From Ulota crispa (Eukaryota; Streptophyta; Bryopsida; Orthotrichales; Orthotrichaceae), in the NCBI GenBank assembly GCA_963920765.1, contig OY987244.1, positions 31,786,358-31,850,357 of the forward strand: a stretch of 64,000 nucleotides of DNA. Direction: 5' to 3'. The position numbers and the translations under genes are program-made. Positions within the stretch are counted from its first letter, which is position 1. Each line of letters begins with the position of its first letter. Of this stretch, positions 35,331-48,377 are shown piece by piece. Under the pieces are notes generated by a model. It did not search any database. It saw only the letters and a list, made by a program, of their open reading frames with translations, and was not told the origin of the DNA.

Positions 35331-38300
35331 TTATTTGAGATTCTCCTCACGCCGCTGAATCTGGATCTCTGTTCCTGTCTGGGGATCTATGATCTTGATG
35401 CCCCTCTTCGGCGAAGGCCCAAGCGTCACAGCAGGCCTTGAAGTCATTGTGTCGTGGTAACTTGGATTCGAAGTCACTGTGTTGCGGTAACTTGGATTGG
35501 AAGTCGTTGTATCTGTTGCTTGTCCCACCATAGTATCCATAAGCTTCTTTGCCTTCATCACTTCATCGGCAGTTCCAATGAGAAATATCTGTACCCGACA
35601 TCTAAACCGAGTTATAAAACGAATCATGAATCTCTCTCCATGACCATTGTATTTCTAAGAAGCTCCTATTCTAAGTAGTTTCTAATTTTAGTTAAGATTC
35701 ATATCCTTAATATGAACGTGAATCAGTTCGGAGGGCCACTGAGACCTTAAGGGAGTTGACAAAAATCAGCTGCAAACAAAATTGAATATTTGAAACACTT
35801 CCCCCAGAACCTAAATCCCGGTAGTCTTTCAAAAAACAACAAGGTACGTACTTCATGTTCACTGATAAAAACTGTCGTAAGATGAGATGATTTGAACAAA
35901 TTTTGGATCTACAATGTCTGTGAGAGTCTTACCTTATCTGGAGGACCCCTCTGTCTCTCAATGAAAATGTCACACCTGCATATTAAGTCACACTTTTCAG
36001 AGTTAATCTTAAAGAATGTCAGACCAGCAGATTGTACACAAGCTATATGGCGAGAAACATCTCACAATCATCCGTATTACACAGAACGAGGATGAGTGCC
36101 AAATAATCCATGAAGCACTGATCCATGAATTAGTGAGATATAAATAGCATTATGCATCCTATGAAATTTATTCTAAATATCACAAATGGAAATAAGGTAG
36201 GGCAGCAATAGCATTACACCTGCATTTCATAGAACTTGATCGAGGATCCCTTTGCGTGAGCATTTAAAGACTAAAAGAGAGATACTACAAACTTGGAACG
36301 GTACGATTCGGATTACCTGAAGGATTTCTTGATGTGGCGGATGGATTCACCCTTTATACCAATAACGCGACCCATTTTGCCAGAAGGAACATCTATCACT
36401 GCAAGTATCTCATGTCCCGGGTGCGTCCCGTCAACTAATTCACCTGGTATCCAACATTAAAAATGGTCACTCAAGATCAAAGGAGTCAAAGAATCAGAAG
36501 ATGCATAGCTCCAGGTCTAAATTGACGAGTTGCAACCACAACAGAAATAAGAAAAATTGGAAGTGGAAAAATCCAAGGCTGACAATATGCATCACACCTG
36601 AAAAGGGTGGAATAGGCCAAGCCTGGAAATTGGCATCAACAGAGCAGAAGCATCGACAATAAAGGGAGCTCCGAACACTAAGACGCCATTTCGACAGCTC
36701 CGTCAATGATTCCGACATTCGCTCATAAATGTGAAGAAGAAATCGTACATCTTCGGCAGCCACCCGTTTCATCATCTCAGTCCAGGGTCGACGCGTCCAG
36801 AACTGTGGATCCTACGCACATTATTAAGCAACCGTGTTGTCATTATACCCTTCTAAGAATGTGCCCTTCTGTTGAGTGCAATATTTCTTCTGGATTTTGA
36901 TCTGTATACTTATACCATTATAGTACATGTACTAAACGGCCTCCTTCAATGCCCCTGAATTGGAAAATATGACAAAAAAAAGTCCACTAAAGAATGAAAC
37001 ATGATATTTGCCGGTAGTTACATGCCTAAGAATAGCGAAGATAGCTTGCAGGGCACACAAGAAAAAGGATCTCATCGGTTAAATAAAGTGATCCTACATA
37101 GCTCTTGCATGGAGAGCAACTGACCTTCCTCAATTGCTTTCGGACCTCCTCTTTCTCACCATAATGTACACCTAAAATTTCCAATGAGTTGTCAGGGCCG
37201 TAATAGACTCGTTACAAACCTAAGTCACAGTACAGTACGTAAGTCCCAGAAGAAAGGACAACCAAAACGATCTGAGACGAACTACATCAATAGAATTGGC
37301 GATAAGTAGGGGCATTCGTACCACAATATCGTCTGTCTGCCAAAAGATTCACAAAGGAGATGTGATCAGGCTTCAAGATTTGTCCATGTTGCTCCTCCAA
37401 TAAATTGTAGGCAATCTGCCATACCTCTCAGATATTGTTATTCTCCAAAACTGTTTTGAGTGTCAGTTGATATGATACAAGAATTCTTAAAATATTTTGC
37501 AAATGACAGCTAGACTGCGTCGACATGTCCTAATCACCACTAAGCATACACTGTAACACAAATCTGCTGAAGCTTCATAAACAAGTTGAGAGAATATGTG
37601 CTGATAAGTCGATGCTTCTTCTAGTGTAACATTTGCTCGTATACTGCAGACATACTCTACATAAAGCTGTGATGGTTCCCAGCAAGGAAACAGCAACAAC
37701 CTGAGAGTCGAAGACATTATTCAGCCTGATATTGAACTGAAAATATAAGGCCTGCAGTGCAAACGAGAGAAGCTTACGTACTTGCCACTTCAAGACAGAT
37801 CACATCGCATCACAAGATCTTGATAATATGTTTATCAAAAAAAAAAAAACTAGTAATTGCAGGTGTAGCAAAAGAACATGACTGCAATGTTCACCGAGTT
37901 TATACATAATTCCTGTAAATGTTGACGTTTCTGAGAAGGTTCACACGGTCTTAAGAGAAATAGATAGATATTCAACAGTTTCTCAAAAGGTCACCACAAG
38001 AACCCTAGTAAAATCTGAACCAATTTCGAAAAATTCAGAGTTAAGAGGCTGAACATGATACCGTGGCATAACAGAGGGCTGCGCAAATCAAAATGTGCTC
38101 GGCATGATTCTTGTATAAATAATATCCGCATGACTTGTGAAATAATCTTAAAACTAAAACTAAAACCGGTATCTATTCCCGATCACAGATCACAAACAAG
38201 AAACGACAATTCTGAGCAGCAATTGATTAAAAATAAGAGAAGAAAGGCACCTCACTGTCGCGCTTACAGTCGTGACAGACTTTTTTTACGAAGCGTGACT

Positions 38301-41300
38301 CCAAACCCAATTTACAAGCTTGCATTAACGCGGCGCCTCCTACTACTGCGTCTACAAGGTAGACAGCTTCCTTAAATGCCAACTGTCACATATAAAATTG
38401 TAGGTCAGTTAAACTGGCAGAAAACCATCCAGAAAGTCAATCACGTTTGTAGAAGATTCTGGACATCATTATAGTCCACGTATCCTGGAACGCAAGGCTC
38501 CAAAGATACATGCACATGACAAAAACGGGTAGCATCAACTTTCTATAGACCAGGGATCCTGGAAAGATAAAACAAAAATAACTAGATGCACGACCTTACA
38601 TTTCTAGGACATGAAAGTGACAAAGAATCGTCTCCCTGCAAAACCTGAGTTGAAAGCTGGCTGAGGACTAACATCGAACTTCTAAAAAGATAGTTCCAAG
38701 CTGATATTTCCAAGTCTCATAGAAGACATCTTGCTATTAATAGTTCATGCATCACTACCTCGCACAGTGAGCACTTGGCGTTCTCCACTCTAGAGAAGCA
38801 ATGATGTATTTAAATACGTACAGATTCGGTGACTTTGATCCTGTAGAATAGCAAAGCATTCTTGGATCTGGAAATGTAACTAATATCCTCGCATCCTAAG
38901 TTAGACAAGCGAGAAAACCGTACAGTGAGTGAAAAATACCTGCATGACACAAAGGCGGCCATCGCGGGCGAGTTCAACACCCTCACAATCAAAACCAATT
39001 ACAAGTTGTTCACTGGGATTGGGCTGCAGGAAAGACAGCGGAAGTTCTGTAGGGCGCGTAACGACATGCACTGGTATAGGTGGCATCCAGGGGTCCGCAT
39101 TGTCTGATTGATTGCCGCTCCTGCACCCTGGGCACTCCAATTTCAGTTCCACAGTAGAATGTGCGTATTCGTAAATTCGTTCAAATGCTTCTCAAGCAAC
39201 TGAAAATTGACGACAAACGAACCGAAAACCGCTGACTGACTGAGATTTTATACTACTGTTCTCCCACTCTAATATGACAGGTCTGGTAAACCATAAAACA
39301 AAATTGTCCTACTATCGCAATGTCACAATTTCAATATGATCCTTAATGTTGTGTATCAAGTTTTTTCAATAAGATATTGTCACACAATTTAAATTATATG
39401 CATAAAACGGGGATATAGATTTAAAAAAACATTTATATTGAAGAATCGAATCAATTTCCTACACTACAAAAGTATAAATCTACAGTCCTTTTGATGATGT
39501 CTATTGAGGTTTGCTATTGTTATGGAAACCATAAACAGCTCAAAGGAGTCCACATCACACCACTCACTCAAGGCACAAAAGAAGCAAAGAGATGCAAGGA
39601 CGCAAAAGAGAAATCCTAAGTCAACCACTGAGACTTTGTACCCAAATAGGGCACTTATATGTTCTTAGGTTCAATTTGCAGGTTCCCGTGGTACCAGCCA
39701 ATTATGAGTATTTGAACCTAAAAATGTCATAATACGGGTGTCACACTCGTATTATCAAGATAAATTTGAACCAGAAAGGTTGGTCAACCAAAAATGTGTT
39801 GTATTATCTACATTTGTCAGATTATGGAGGTTCGATTATACACTAAATAACACTATTAGTGAGTGTGATACTAACTTACAAAAGACATGTTGTCCACAAT
39901 ACGTTCAGCTGAAATGTTAAATGTATTGGGCAAATAAGCTGCAACCTCTCTACAGAAATATTTGTAACCTCTTCTAATTTTGCAGCTTCACTAATAGGAT
40001 ACATCCTTGTCCCTTGAAAAGCAAAATGAATTTCAAGTAGCCTCATTGCAGACAATTCGACCATATCACTTAAATAGATACATCGCCATATATTAGTTGT
40101 GGTCACAAAATGCCTATCTACAAACTGGTCGCGCTGCTGTGAAGTAAGCTCACCTGTTTTGTTGATTCCAAAATAGAGCAATACAAGTTGCATCACACGA
40201 CTTTCCTAAAGAAAACGGTAGACCTAATGCAAAGCAACCCGTTCAGGAGTTGGAAAAGTTATTTTAATTTTACCTCACCTACATTGTAGAGCTCAGCACT
40301 CGATTGTTCTGTTAAATTCAGGAAACGTTGATCAACACTGATCCTTGCTAAACATAGTACAAAAATACGACAAAAACTAATTCAGCGGACCATTCCAGCG
40401 ACCACAAACACCCGGTGATTACTCGAAGTCCGAACCTAGAGATTTACAAATGGCGTAGATACCAAGATGCCGTATAGCAAATTCACGACTCTACCGCAAC
40501 CTACCAGCTAAAGTTTTTAAATAAATCCGTTCCGATTCCACACTAATTTAAAGTATACCTTGAACTTGATCCGTCAAAGTAACATGATCTGTCTGTTCAG
40601 GAGGTCGATTCCACACCAAATTTCACAAGGACAAACAAACCTACAGTACCGCTCTATGACAAATAAGGCCAAAACAAGACAAAGTAAAATAGCAAACAAT
40701 TCGTAACACTACATCTAGTGCCAAGCAAATCCGGCCTACTACTAACACCTGGTCAAAACCTCGAGAGAAATTTCCAATGCAACATTGAATCCGGCTTGTA
40801 ACCTAAATCTCATTCAAGATTTCAAGAAATAAAATATAAGAAGAAACCTCGTCATTATTAATCACACACCGAAATCCAAACTCCTTGTCTCCGCGCTAAC
40901 GCTTTAATTACTAACTACGAGCGCATCACTACAGAAACCTTAACAAAATCTTCATACATCAAAACGAAATCCGAATTGCAACAGAAGTTAAATCTCACTT
41001 CAAAAACAGGAAAAGCAACAACAGCGAAAGAAACCTCGCCATTATTAACTAAGTTAGTACACCGAAATCCACGTCGTCACCTCCTCACTAAAAACCTGAC
41101 TAATCACCAGCTCTACCACAATCCGAGTGGTTAATGGTTCCGTGTAGATCTTTAGGAAGCAAAATAATCTGGACGTACTTTCCATCTTTGTATCTGAGAG
41201 ATATCTTTGCAAATAAAAAGAAGCGCGTGATGACGGTCTCGTTTTTCCCCGTTTTTTCAAAAGAAAAGATTCATAGACCAAACGCAATCGTGTCGTACCT

Positions 41301-41431
41301 TCCACGTTAAGCTCGGCGAGGGGCTGATGAAGAGTCGCAGATGCGTCGATCGGGTCTTGAACTGTCTGCTCTGGAATGGCGCCAGCAGCAGCAGCAGTGC
41401 GAGGATGGTTGGAAGCCCCGGCACGATCCAT
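35331..41431 (-). CDS. 3'-5' exonuclease / KH-domain protein
   Basis: Ten coding exons with GT-AG borders and matching phases: 41431-41299, 39190-38940, 38382-38251, 37751-37701, 37415-37322, 37171-37125, 36811-36598, 36443-36317, 35975-35933, 35588-35331. They sum to 1350 nt, i.e. 449 aa plus TAA. Residues about 1-75 are an Ala/Pro-rich leader and a CPGC motif. The exonuclease fold follows: VIGFDCEGVELARDG (ExoI Asp/Glu), CHDCKRDSEALYFQF (ExoII Asp), AAEDVRFLLHIYE (ExoIII Asp; the usual Tyr/His four residues earlier is Val here). The KH domain has GKMGRVIGIKGESIRHIKK with its IGxxG loop and PPDKIFLIGTADEV. The layout matches the plant family typified by Arabidopsis At2g25910, of poorly known function; trimming of structured or small RNA is an inference. 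The exon 2 acceptor (TGAG|AA) is the weakest border. A Ser/Thr/Tyr repeat tail follows the KH domain. Confidence 0.85.
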
Positions 41432-41997
41432 TCTCGGAGGCTCCAACGCCAAGAACACCAGCAAATGTCTGGCTCCTCCAAATCTGCTCAGAGGTTGCTC
41501 CGATTGCTGCGATTGCTCCGGGTCGAGGGTCTAGGGCTTGAAAGTGGAGCAGGACGAGGTGGTTCGGGATCTGTGCAACAGAGGTCAGCTTAACAAACAC
41601 TTCTTAATGGCGACCCTGTTGCAAAACCAACTCCTCAGATTCTTGCGTAAAGTGCACACCAATGTGCGGGAAAACCGGCTGCTAGTTCATAGTTAGCCGG
41701 TGGAATTGAAAAAAAATAGGTTGCATTTTGAAATTGTTGACAAAAAAGAAATTGGTTAGATTTTACTAAAAAATCTTAATTCTAGAAAAATATTTGATAT
41801 AGTGTGGCAAAAAATCAGTTGAATACAGAAATTGTCGGTTTTTAGTTTGTGAAGTCCAAAATATTTCCCGAACACTAGTGCACACAAATGTACTGGGGAG
41901 AGCTAAAAAACAATAGAAAGTCAGCCAAATGAAATGTGGGAAAAACCGATTGAAAACTAAATCAACCGGCTAAAAATCGACTAAACTTTTGAAAATT
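41432..41997. other. 5' flank of exonuclease/KH gene
   Basis: Bases 41432-41600 are GC-rich and probably hold the 5' leader and core promoter; no clear TATA box. Beyond 41640, AACCGGCTGCTAG and CAACCGGCTAAAAATCG mark a weak inverted repeat of an unclassified element. Confidence 0.4.
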
Positions 41998-42001
41998 TTA
42001 A

Positions 42002-42225
42002 CCCTTGAACGTCACATGGGCTCTATAGATATGGTATCAAGTACAGTTGCAACTAGTATTTAGAAGTTTGAATTAGCTAGAAATTAAGTGTTACAACCAT
42101 ACATATTGAAAGATTTTATGATGGTGGGTGCACAAAAAAAATTGGAAAGCCCTCAGAACAACTCAAATACATTTGTATATACGACCATACATACGGCCGC
42201 AAAGGGCTTCAGTGCCGTTCCGAGG
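42002..42225. mobile_element. TTAA element, family E copy 1
   Basis: TTAA at 41998-42001 and 42226-42229. Left end CCCTTGAACGTCACATGGGC, right end in reverse complement CCTCGGAACGGCACTG. 224 bp. The interior matches 52072-52283, e.g. AGCTGGAAATTAAGTG-like and CCATACATATTGAA tracts. Confidence 0.75.
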
Positions 42226-42229
42226 TTAA

Positions 42230-44556
42230 GTATATAGGGAATAGCCAAGGTATGTACTAAAAAAAACCAGATGAAAATGAGAACTGTAGGTTTTTTTGCT
42301 AAAGGAGCTCAAAAACCCCCGCACAATGGACTACACACTATTGTGTAAGTTACACCAACTTAGGATTGATTTTGGGGGAGTATACGTCGCATTACACTTT
42401 TAGGAATACAAAATTCTTACAAGAGCATGTGAAATTCTCTTTCATTGGCAACCATGATTATAGGAAAATTGAAATAGTTTAACAATTGGACAAGCAATTG
42501 GAACCATGCTCGTAATTTTGATGAATTACTTTCTATATTTATTTCAAACCAAGTTTCTTGTTTTGGCATTAATAAGACAAAAATATGATGAATCTTGTGG
42601 ATGCATCTATATTTAAATTTTAGCATTTTTATGGTAAAACACTTTAATAAAACCTTCTTTAGAATCACATCACGTATTCTCTCATTAAATAATCAAACCT
42701 TCTTTGAAATTGCATCTTGTACTCTCTCATTAAACATTAGGAAATGGATAGTCTCTAGGAGGAAGTCAAAAAGTATTAAAATTTGAGATGGAGACTATTT
42801 TTGTATCATGCTTTTCATTTTTATCAAGAATAATTTTGCATCTATAACTTCAAATGAATATATCATGCTCAACATCAATGTCCATATACACTTTTTATGA
42901 TTTTGAACTTATTCTTTAAAAAAACCCCAAAAGCCATGAACTCAAGCAAGTGCCTTGACAGTAGATTCATAACAAGTTGCTAATAGTTTGGTAATAAATT
43001 TGCAACGACTTTTGAGCTCTCTAGCTGTAATATTAAGTAAAACAATTTCTTCTATTACCACATTTTCTGTTTGATGTACTTCAAATTGCTTTCATGATAT
43101 GTGATTAATTTTAATTTTGGTGAAGGATTGAGTACACTAAGAAGGATTTGAGAAAGAAGGGGATTTTTGTAATTCCTCAATCTCTCAAAGTCTTTTGTTA
43201 TTCATCCTTAGGTGCATGCTTGGATCACAACAATCACTTTGACTTCTATACGTAAGATTTCAAATAATTCATTGAAAGGTTCTTGAAAGTAATATTTAGA
43301 ATATTAGTGAATGAAAGATAATTTGTTCTACATGTATAAATATATAAGTATAGGGGCCTCTCCAAGAGAAAAAACTGTTTTTTTTTAAGGATTCTCATAA
43401 AATCTTTGTCACAAAATTTGAGATATTTGGAAATTATGAAAAGAATTATGTGTCATCTTTTTATGATTATAGACTGACTTATTAATAATAAATTGATGAA
43501 TTTTAACTCATCAAAAGGTCAATATTGGATTTATAACATGTCCTTATGCTTTTTTTGTGAATGCTAAAAGCAAGTAAGTATAAACTTCTTTTTATTAAAG
43601 GTAATAGTAAATTGGGGAGAATATGCTATTAATAATGAAATTCGATAGATTTAAGATTAATTTAGATGAAATTGATTATATTATTGAACAAGAGAATTCT
43701 TTAAAATCTCCATAAAAGGACCCAATCAAGAACCTTTAAGGTGTTGCTAGTGGCTCTTGTCACCTTTTGTTTATCCACATTGGTCAAAAAATGACCCTTA
43801 TGTGCAACTTGAAAAGCTTAATACTCATATTATTTGTATTTGATCAAATGCATTTTGAGTTTAGTTGTTTAATGTTTTAAACTTTTGAGTACATTTTTTT
43901 TCCTATTCCAAAACCACCTCATATCTTCTACATAAATTTTCAAGGAGAAAGGAGAGAAATCATGTGCTAGCGTTGATGACAACCATCATTGATACATTTT
44001 TTTTGTTTTTCCAATATGTATAAGAGCCAAGTACATGATTATAAGTCCAAAGCGCAAAAATATCTAAACCAACGTTCAAAATTGGCCTTTTGGATGAATC
44101 ACTTTTAATGTTCAGAAGTAGGTTTTCATTTCAAGACAATGGAATCACACCACCAAAAAAATGGTCACTAGAACATAATTGTGATGAATGTATTGTGATG
44201 AATCCCCTTCTACTATCAAGAGGCAACACATTTTATGAAACAAATTTCTAAAGTATGGAAAAGAAAAGGGTGCATCCATTTTCTTTATCAAGAATATTAT
44301 TTTTAGTTAAGCTAGAAATCCTTAAAGCACCATTGCGTGAATGATGGTCAACATGGACTAGATTGCGTAAAGAAATTACAAGCACAAGATCTAGAACCAC
44401 TACGCCAAGCATCATTTTTAAGAAATTTTACCATCAATGTCAATCACTAATCTTGCAAGTTGGCTTTGTGCAACATATTTGCCTTAGAGAAAAAGTCAGA
44501 AGCCTAGCGGTCTCTCATACTAAATACTCAAAAACCTACGGCGGTTCCACAAGCTT
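42230..44556. other. AT-rich DNA, no supported gene
   Basis: 2.3 kb without a credible ORF. Short A/T runs; no complete element recognised. Confidence 0.4.
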
Positions 44557-45481
44557 GTACTATGGCCTCCAAACTAGTTTCCTTCACCTTGTTTTACCTT
44601 TCAATGTTTTTGGAGTTTCATAAAATCAAATTAGCATTTTAGAATCTTGTACCATTATTTTTTAATTCTTACTCAATCCCAATCAAGCATACCAAATTTT
44701 GCGTTTCAAAAAACCAAAATTCTATTTTTAGTGAATTGTTTTACATAATATTCATGGTTTTACATAATAAATGATTAAAATAAATTGGTAATGAATTTTT
44801 GAGATTTGATTGCATGGATGCAAAGGAAATATTCACACACACATTTTTTCTTCTAACAAGCATCTCCAAATAATTTATAATTCCTTCTATGTGGATTTTA
44901 TTGATGAAGTGATTAAAACCAAATTTTGTAAATTAGATATTTCTTTGTAGTAATCATATTTTTTTGTTTGACTTATACAATATAGTTAGGTTTGAATCTT
45001 TGAGCATAGTAATATGGTTATTTTGCCAAAAACTAGTTAAAAACACATATAACTCTATTTTGCAAAATCTGATCATAATCACTCCAACGTTAAAATCTAC
45101 ATAGAAGGAATTATAATTTTTTTCGAAGATGCTTGTTAGAAGAAAAGATGTGTGTGTGAATGTTTCCTTTGCATCCATGCAATCAAATCTCAAAAATTCA
45201 TTACCAATTTATTTTAATCATTTATTATGTAAACCCATGAATATTATGTAAAACAATTCACTAAAAATAGAATTTTGGTTTTTGAAACTCAAAATTTGGT
45301 ATGTTTGATCGGGATTGAGTAAGAATTATAAAATAATGGTACAAGATTCTAAAATGCTAATTTGATTTTATGAAACACCAAAAACATTGAAAAGTAAAAC
45401 AAGGTGAACAAAACTAGCTTGGAGGCCATAATACATGTACAACACATAGAACAAACCTTGGGTGTACAAATATCAATTCCC
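44557..45481. mobile_element. large imperfect palindrome, MITE-like
   Basis: The arms (about 44557-44930 and 45066-45438) are reverse complements over more than 350 bp, e.g. TTTTATGAAACACCAAAAAC at right against GTTTTTGGAGTTTCATAAAA at left. The right side continues to TATCAATTCCC at 45481, the same end as the hAT-like element at 25222-25618; the matching left end is missing. Non-coding. Confidence 0.65.
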
Positions 45482-47293
45482 TACTTAAAGCTTACCATCT
45501 ACGAATTATAATCGAAGCAATAGTTCCAAGCATACAATGAAAATTGTTGGGATTAAAATGATATAAAAGTCTAAATTTTAAAAACTTAAACACATTAACA
45601 TTAATTATTGTTTTCATATCCAATTTGTTCATGTAATATGAAGAAAAAAACGTGCATTTGATTTCAACCTTGCTTCAACGAATTTTATTACTCTTAGCAA
45701 CATTTACAAGGCATGTTGTTGATCATACGTGTCATGTATGTTTTTGAAAATAAACTATTTAATAAGATCTCATTTGATATGGATTATAAAACCTTTGGTT
45801 TAAGTCCAAACAAAGGCAAATTGCGTAAAAAAATAGATTTTGGAATGAGAACCAAAGCATTTCCCTAATATATAAGTTAAAACATATATTATACCAAAAA
45901 AAAAGAGGCTTGGAACTGAAGTCTATCATCTATTTGTACAAACCGAAAGCAATAGTGCAAGGCACGTGATTGTATCATTTTGGCAAAATAGATTCACATA
46001 TATGCTTGTAAGACTTTAACTCAAGTACAATTTTGTTTTCCACTTAGTTGATTCGAAACGTGAATCAAGTTATCTAATCACTTCGTTTCATTAACAGCAC
46101 CATAAACACATATATAACCCATTTTATTAATACCATGGAAATGCAAGAGAGAATGAAGATTTTTTGGTACATTGAAATTTTTTTGTATGATGCAAAGTGC
46201 AAGTATTTGTATAAATTTGGAGTCGCAATGAATTACTTATAGATTCTCAAGTTAAAAAATGTAAGAGCCTATAAGAGCTATTTAAGCATGTCTCAAATTC
46301 ATCCAATACAGACTAACAACAACAAAAATGTTGCATCAAGATTTTCCTCAAACACGGTGATAAATTGAAAAAAAAATATTCCTCTTTCAAAGTAATCACA
46401 TTCACATTACTCAGTGCCCAACTAGATTAGAATGACGCTATTTTATGAGTGTAAAATGGTGAGCCATGAGCGGTGAGCCAAGATTTCTATGAGTAGGAAC
46501 CAATATTGAACTCAAAATTAAATGAAAAAACAAAAAATGACGACAAATTTTCAATAGATGGAAATTTAAAATACACAATTATAGGACCTTGTGTGCACAA
46601 TTATAAGTGAAATTTATCATTTTGATAAAAATCTAGGCTCACTATTCATGACTCAAGGATTCTTGCTCATGATATAGCATTCCCTACCTACAGTAGATCA
46701 TTCACCCCAAGCTTTTGTTGTCATTCTACTGCTCACCATTTTGAATAGTCTTCCCGTTTAAAACTTTCATACAAATATAGGGATCAATGTTTTTTAAAAG
46801 TTGGAGGTCACAAAGTCACATCGTAGGTTTGGAGAAGCTTAGTCGTGGTTACCACCAATCTGACAGCATTGAATCAAAGTTATCAAACATACCAGAGGAA
46901 GATGATTATAGGGAATTGCTCATCCTAAATTGTTAATGAGATACCCCTATGAGCATGAAATTTGATAATTTAGTACTATTTTTTATTTATTCAAGTGGTC
47001 CATCATTTATACAATCACTATATTATCACTTCTTTGAAAGAAACAAGACAAATATAAATTTTTGGTGAAATATTATTGCATCAATATTAATTTTTGATGT
47101 ATATTTGTTTTAAGTAACTCAAAAGACTTATATATTTAGTTTCAAATTTAAGCACAACTTTTTTGTTATTAATATAGCCTTAGAATGATAAAGGTGAAAC
47201 AAATCTTTTGATGCAAATATAAAAATCAGCAGTAAAAATCACATTTCATGCTCACAAGTATCCCATACTCCCATTAGCAATTTAGGGTGTTGC
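45482..47293. other. AT-rich DNA, no supported gene
   Basis: 1.8 kb, no ORF above background and no complete repeat end recognised. Confidence 0.4.
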
Positions 47294-47296
47294 TTA

Positions 47297-47689
47297 AGGT
47301 GGAAGCACCCATAGCTGATAATGCACCATTCTCAACTACGGGTGCTATTTCCACCATGAGCAAGGATAGGTGCTTTGGAATGTGTTTTTCTTACTTTTTC
47401 AAGGTTGGGGCTAATCAAGTCATGCCACATGTCCCAAAGTGAGGTAGAAAGTAATGAGCTCAATTAGTTTGGCTAGTATCAAAATTGCATACATCTAGAC
47501 ATTGGCAATGGGTGGAAAACACTTTTTGACTCCCAAAATTCACAATAATTTTAGTTTTACAAATAAAATTATGAAAAAATTATAGTTCCAATATTTCTTA
47601 TTTTCCTACATGGAAAAAGTATTTTTTGCCTCAAACTCTTTGTAGTTTTTTGTAGAATTGCTTAAGTTATCAGTTATGGGTGCTCCACC
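47297..47689. mobile_element. MITE, GGTGGAAGCACCC end
   Basis: TTA lies on both sides (47294-47296, 47690-47692). Left AGGTGGAAGCACCCATAGC, right GTTATGGGTGCTCCACC. 393 bp. Same family as 47708-48094 and 61142-61453. TTA duplications suggest PIF/Harbinger. Confidence 0.6.
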
Positions 47690-47707
47690 TTAGCAATTCC
47701 CTGATTA

Positions 47708-48094
47708 AGGTAGGAACACTCATAATCATGAGTGTACCCCTGGCCATGACCTACGTCTAACACAAGCTGTTGGTCATTTGAAATTAAATAAACTTGGTGG
47801 TTATGGGAACTTAAGTGATGGTTATGGGTGACAAAGTGATGGTTGTAAGTGACTTGCATGACAATTTATAGAACCCCATCCCGTTGTTTTTAGCATCTCC
47901 TACTCACAACCATAAATTTTCAATGATTTTGGACTTTGAAAATTTTTTGTGAACAAATACTTGCAATTGAGATTTTAAAATTAATCCCAATATTTTTCAT
48001 TCTTTCTTGCTAATCTAGCAATATTATTTTCAAGCTTGTTTGATCAAGATATATACCTATAATGCTTAAACTCACGCTTATGGGTGTTCCTACC
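47708..48094. mobile_element. MITE, GGTAGGAACACTC end, next to PAC1 promoter
   Basis: TTA at 47705-47707 and 48095-48097. Left AGGTAGGAACACTCATAATC, right GCTTATGGGTGTTCCTACC. 387 bp. Its right border touches the TATA-like box of the proteasome gene. Confidence 0.65.
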
Positions 48095-48095
48095 T

Positions 48096-48102
48096 TATAT
48101 AG
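48096..48102 (+). promoter_or_regulatory. TATA-like box of PAC1
   Basis: TATATAG-type motif (TTATATAG, 48095-48102) about 280 bases before the PAC1 start codon, leaving room for a leader of roughly 250 bases. It overlaps the target duplication of the MITE. Confidence 0.45.
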
Positions 48103-48377
48103 TAGCACGGTTTTAAGTCGTTTCATTGTTGGACTCTCCAGGAGTCTATGGCCGTGGGAAGCTCCTTCAACCGTGGCTTTCGTCGTCTCCGTCTCCGTCG
48201 CCCTAGTCTCTGTTCTTGTGCCCCACTCTTCCCTCGTCTTTGCAATGCAATCATCGATTTAGCGACTTCCTTGCGTCTCCCGCACCGCTCCTCGCGCAGT
48301 TGTTTTTTTCCTTTTCTTCAACAGAATCGCTGTTCGCATTTCTCTTCTCGGCATTCTATTTTGTCTCGGCAGTAATT

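Noticed and set aside
39876..40196. 106-codon minus ORF in intron 1 of the exonuclease gene
   Set aside because: The composition looks partly protein-like but it shows no known motif, and the flanking exons join in phase without it. Kept as intron.
41327..41593. Plus-strand Ser/Arg-rich ORF
   Set aside because: Antisense to exon 1 and leader of the exonuclease gene; caused by the GCAGCAGCA run.
48216..48377. Upstream in-frame extension of PAC1 (54 more codons)
   Set aside because: The alpha-subunit family starts at MSRRYDS; the extension is Ser/Phe-rich, without similarity, and fits a leader sequence.
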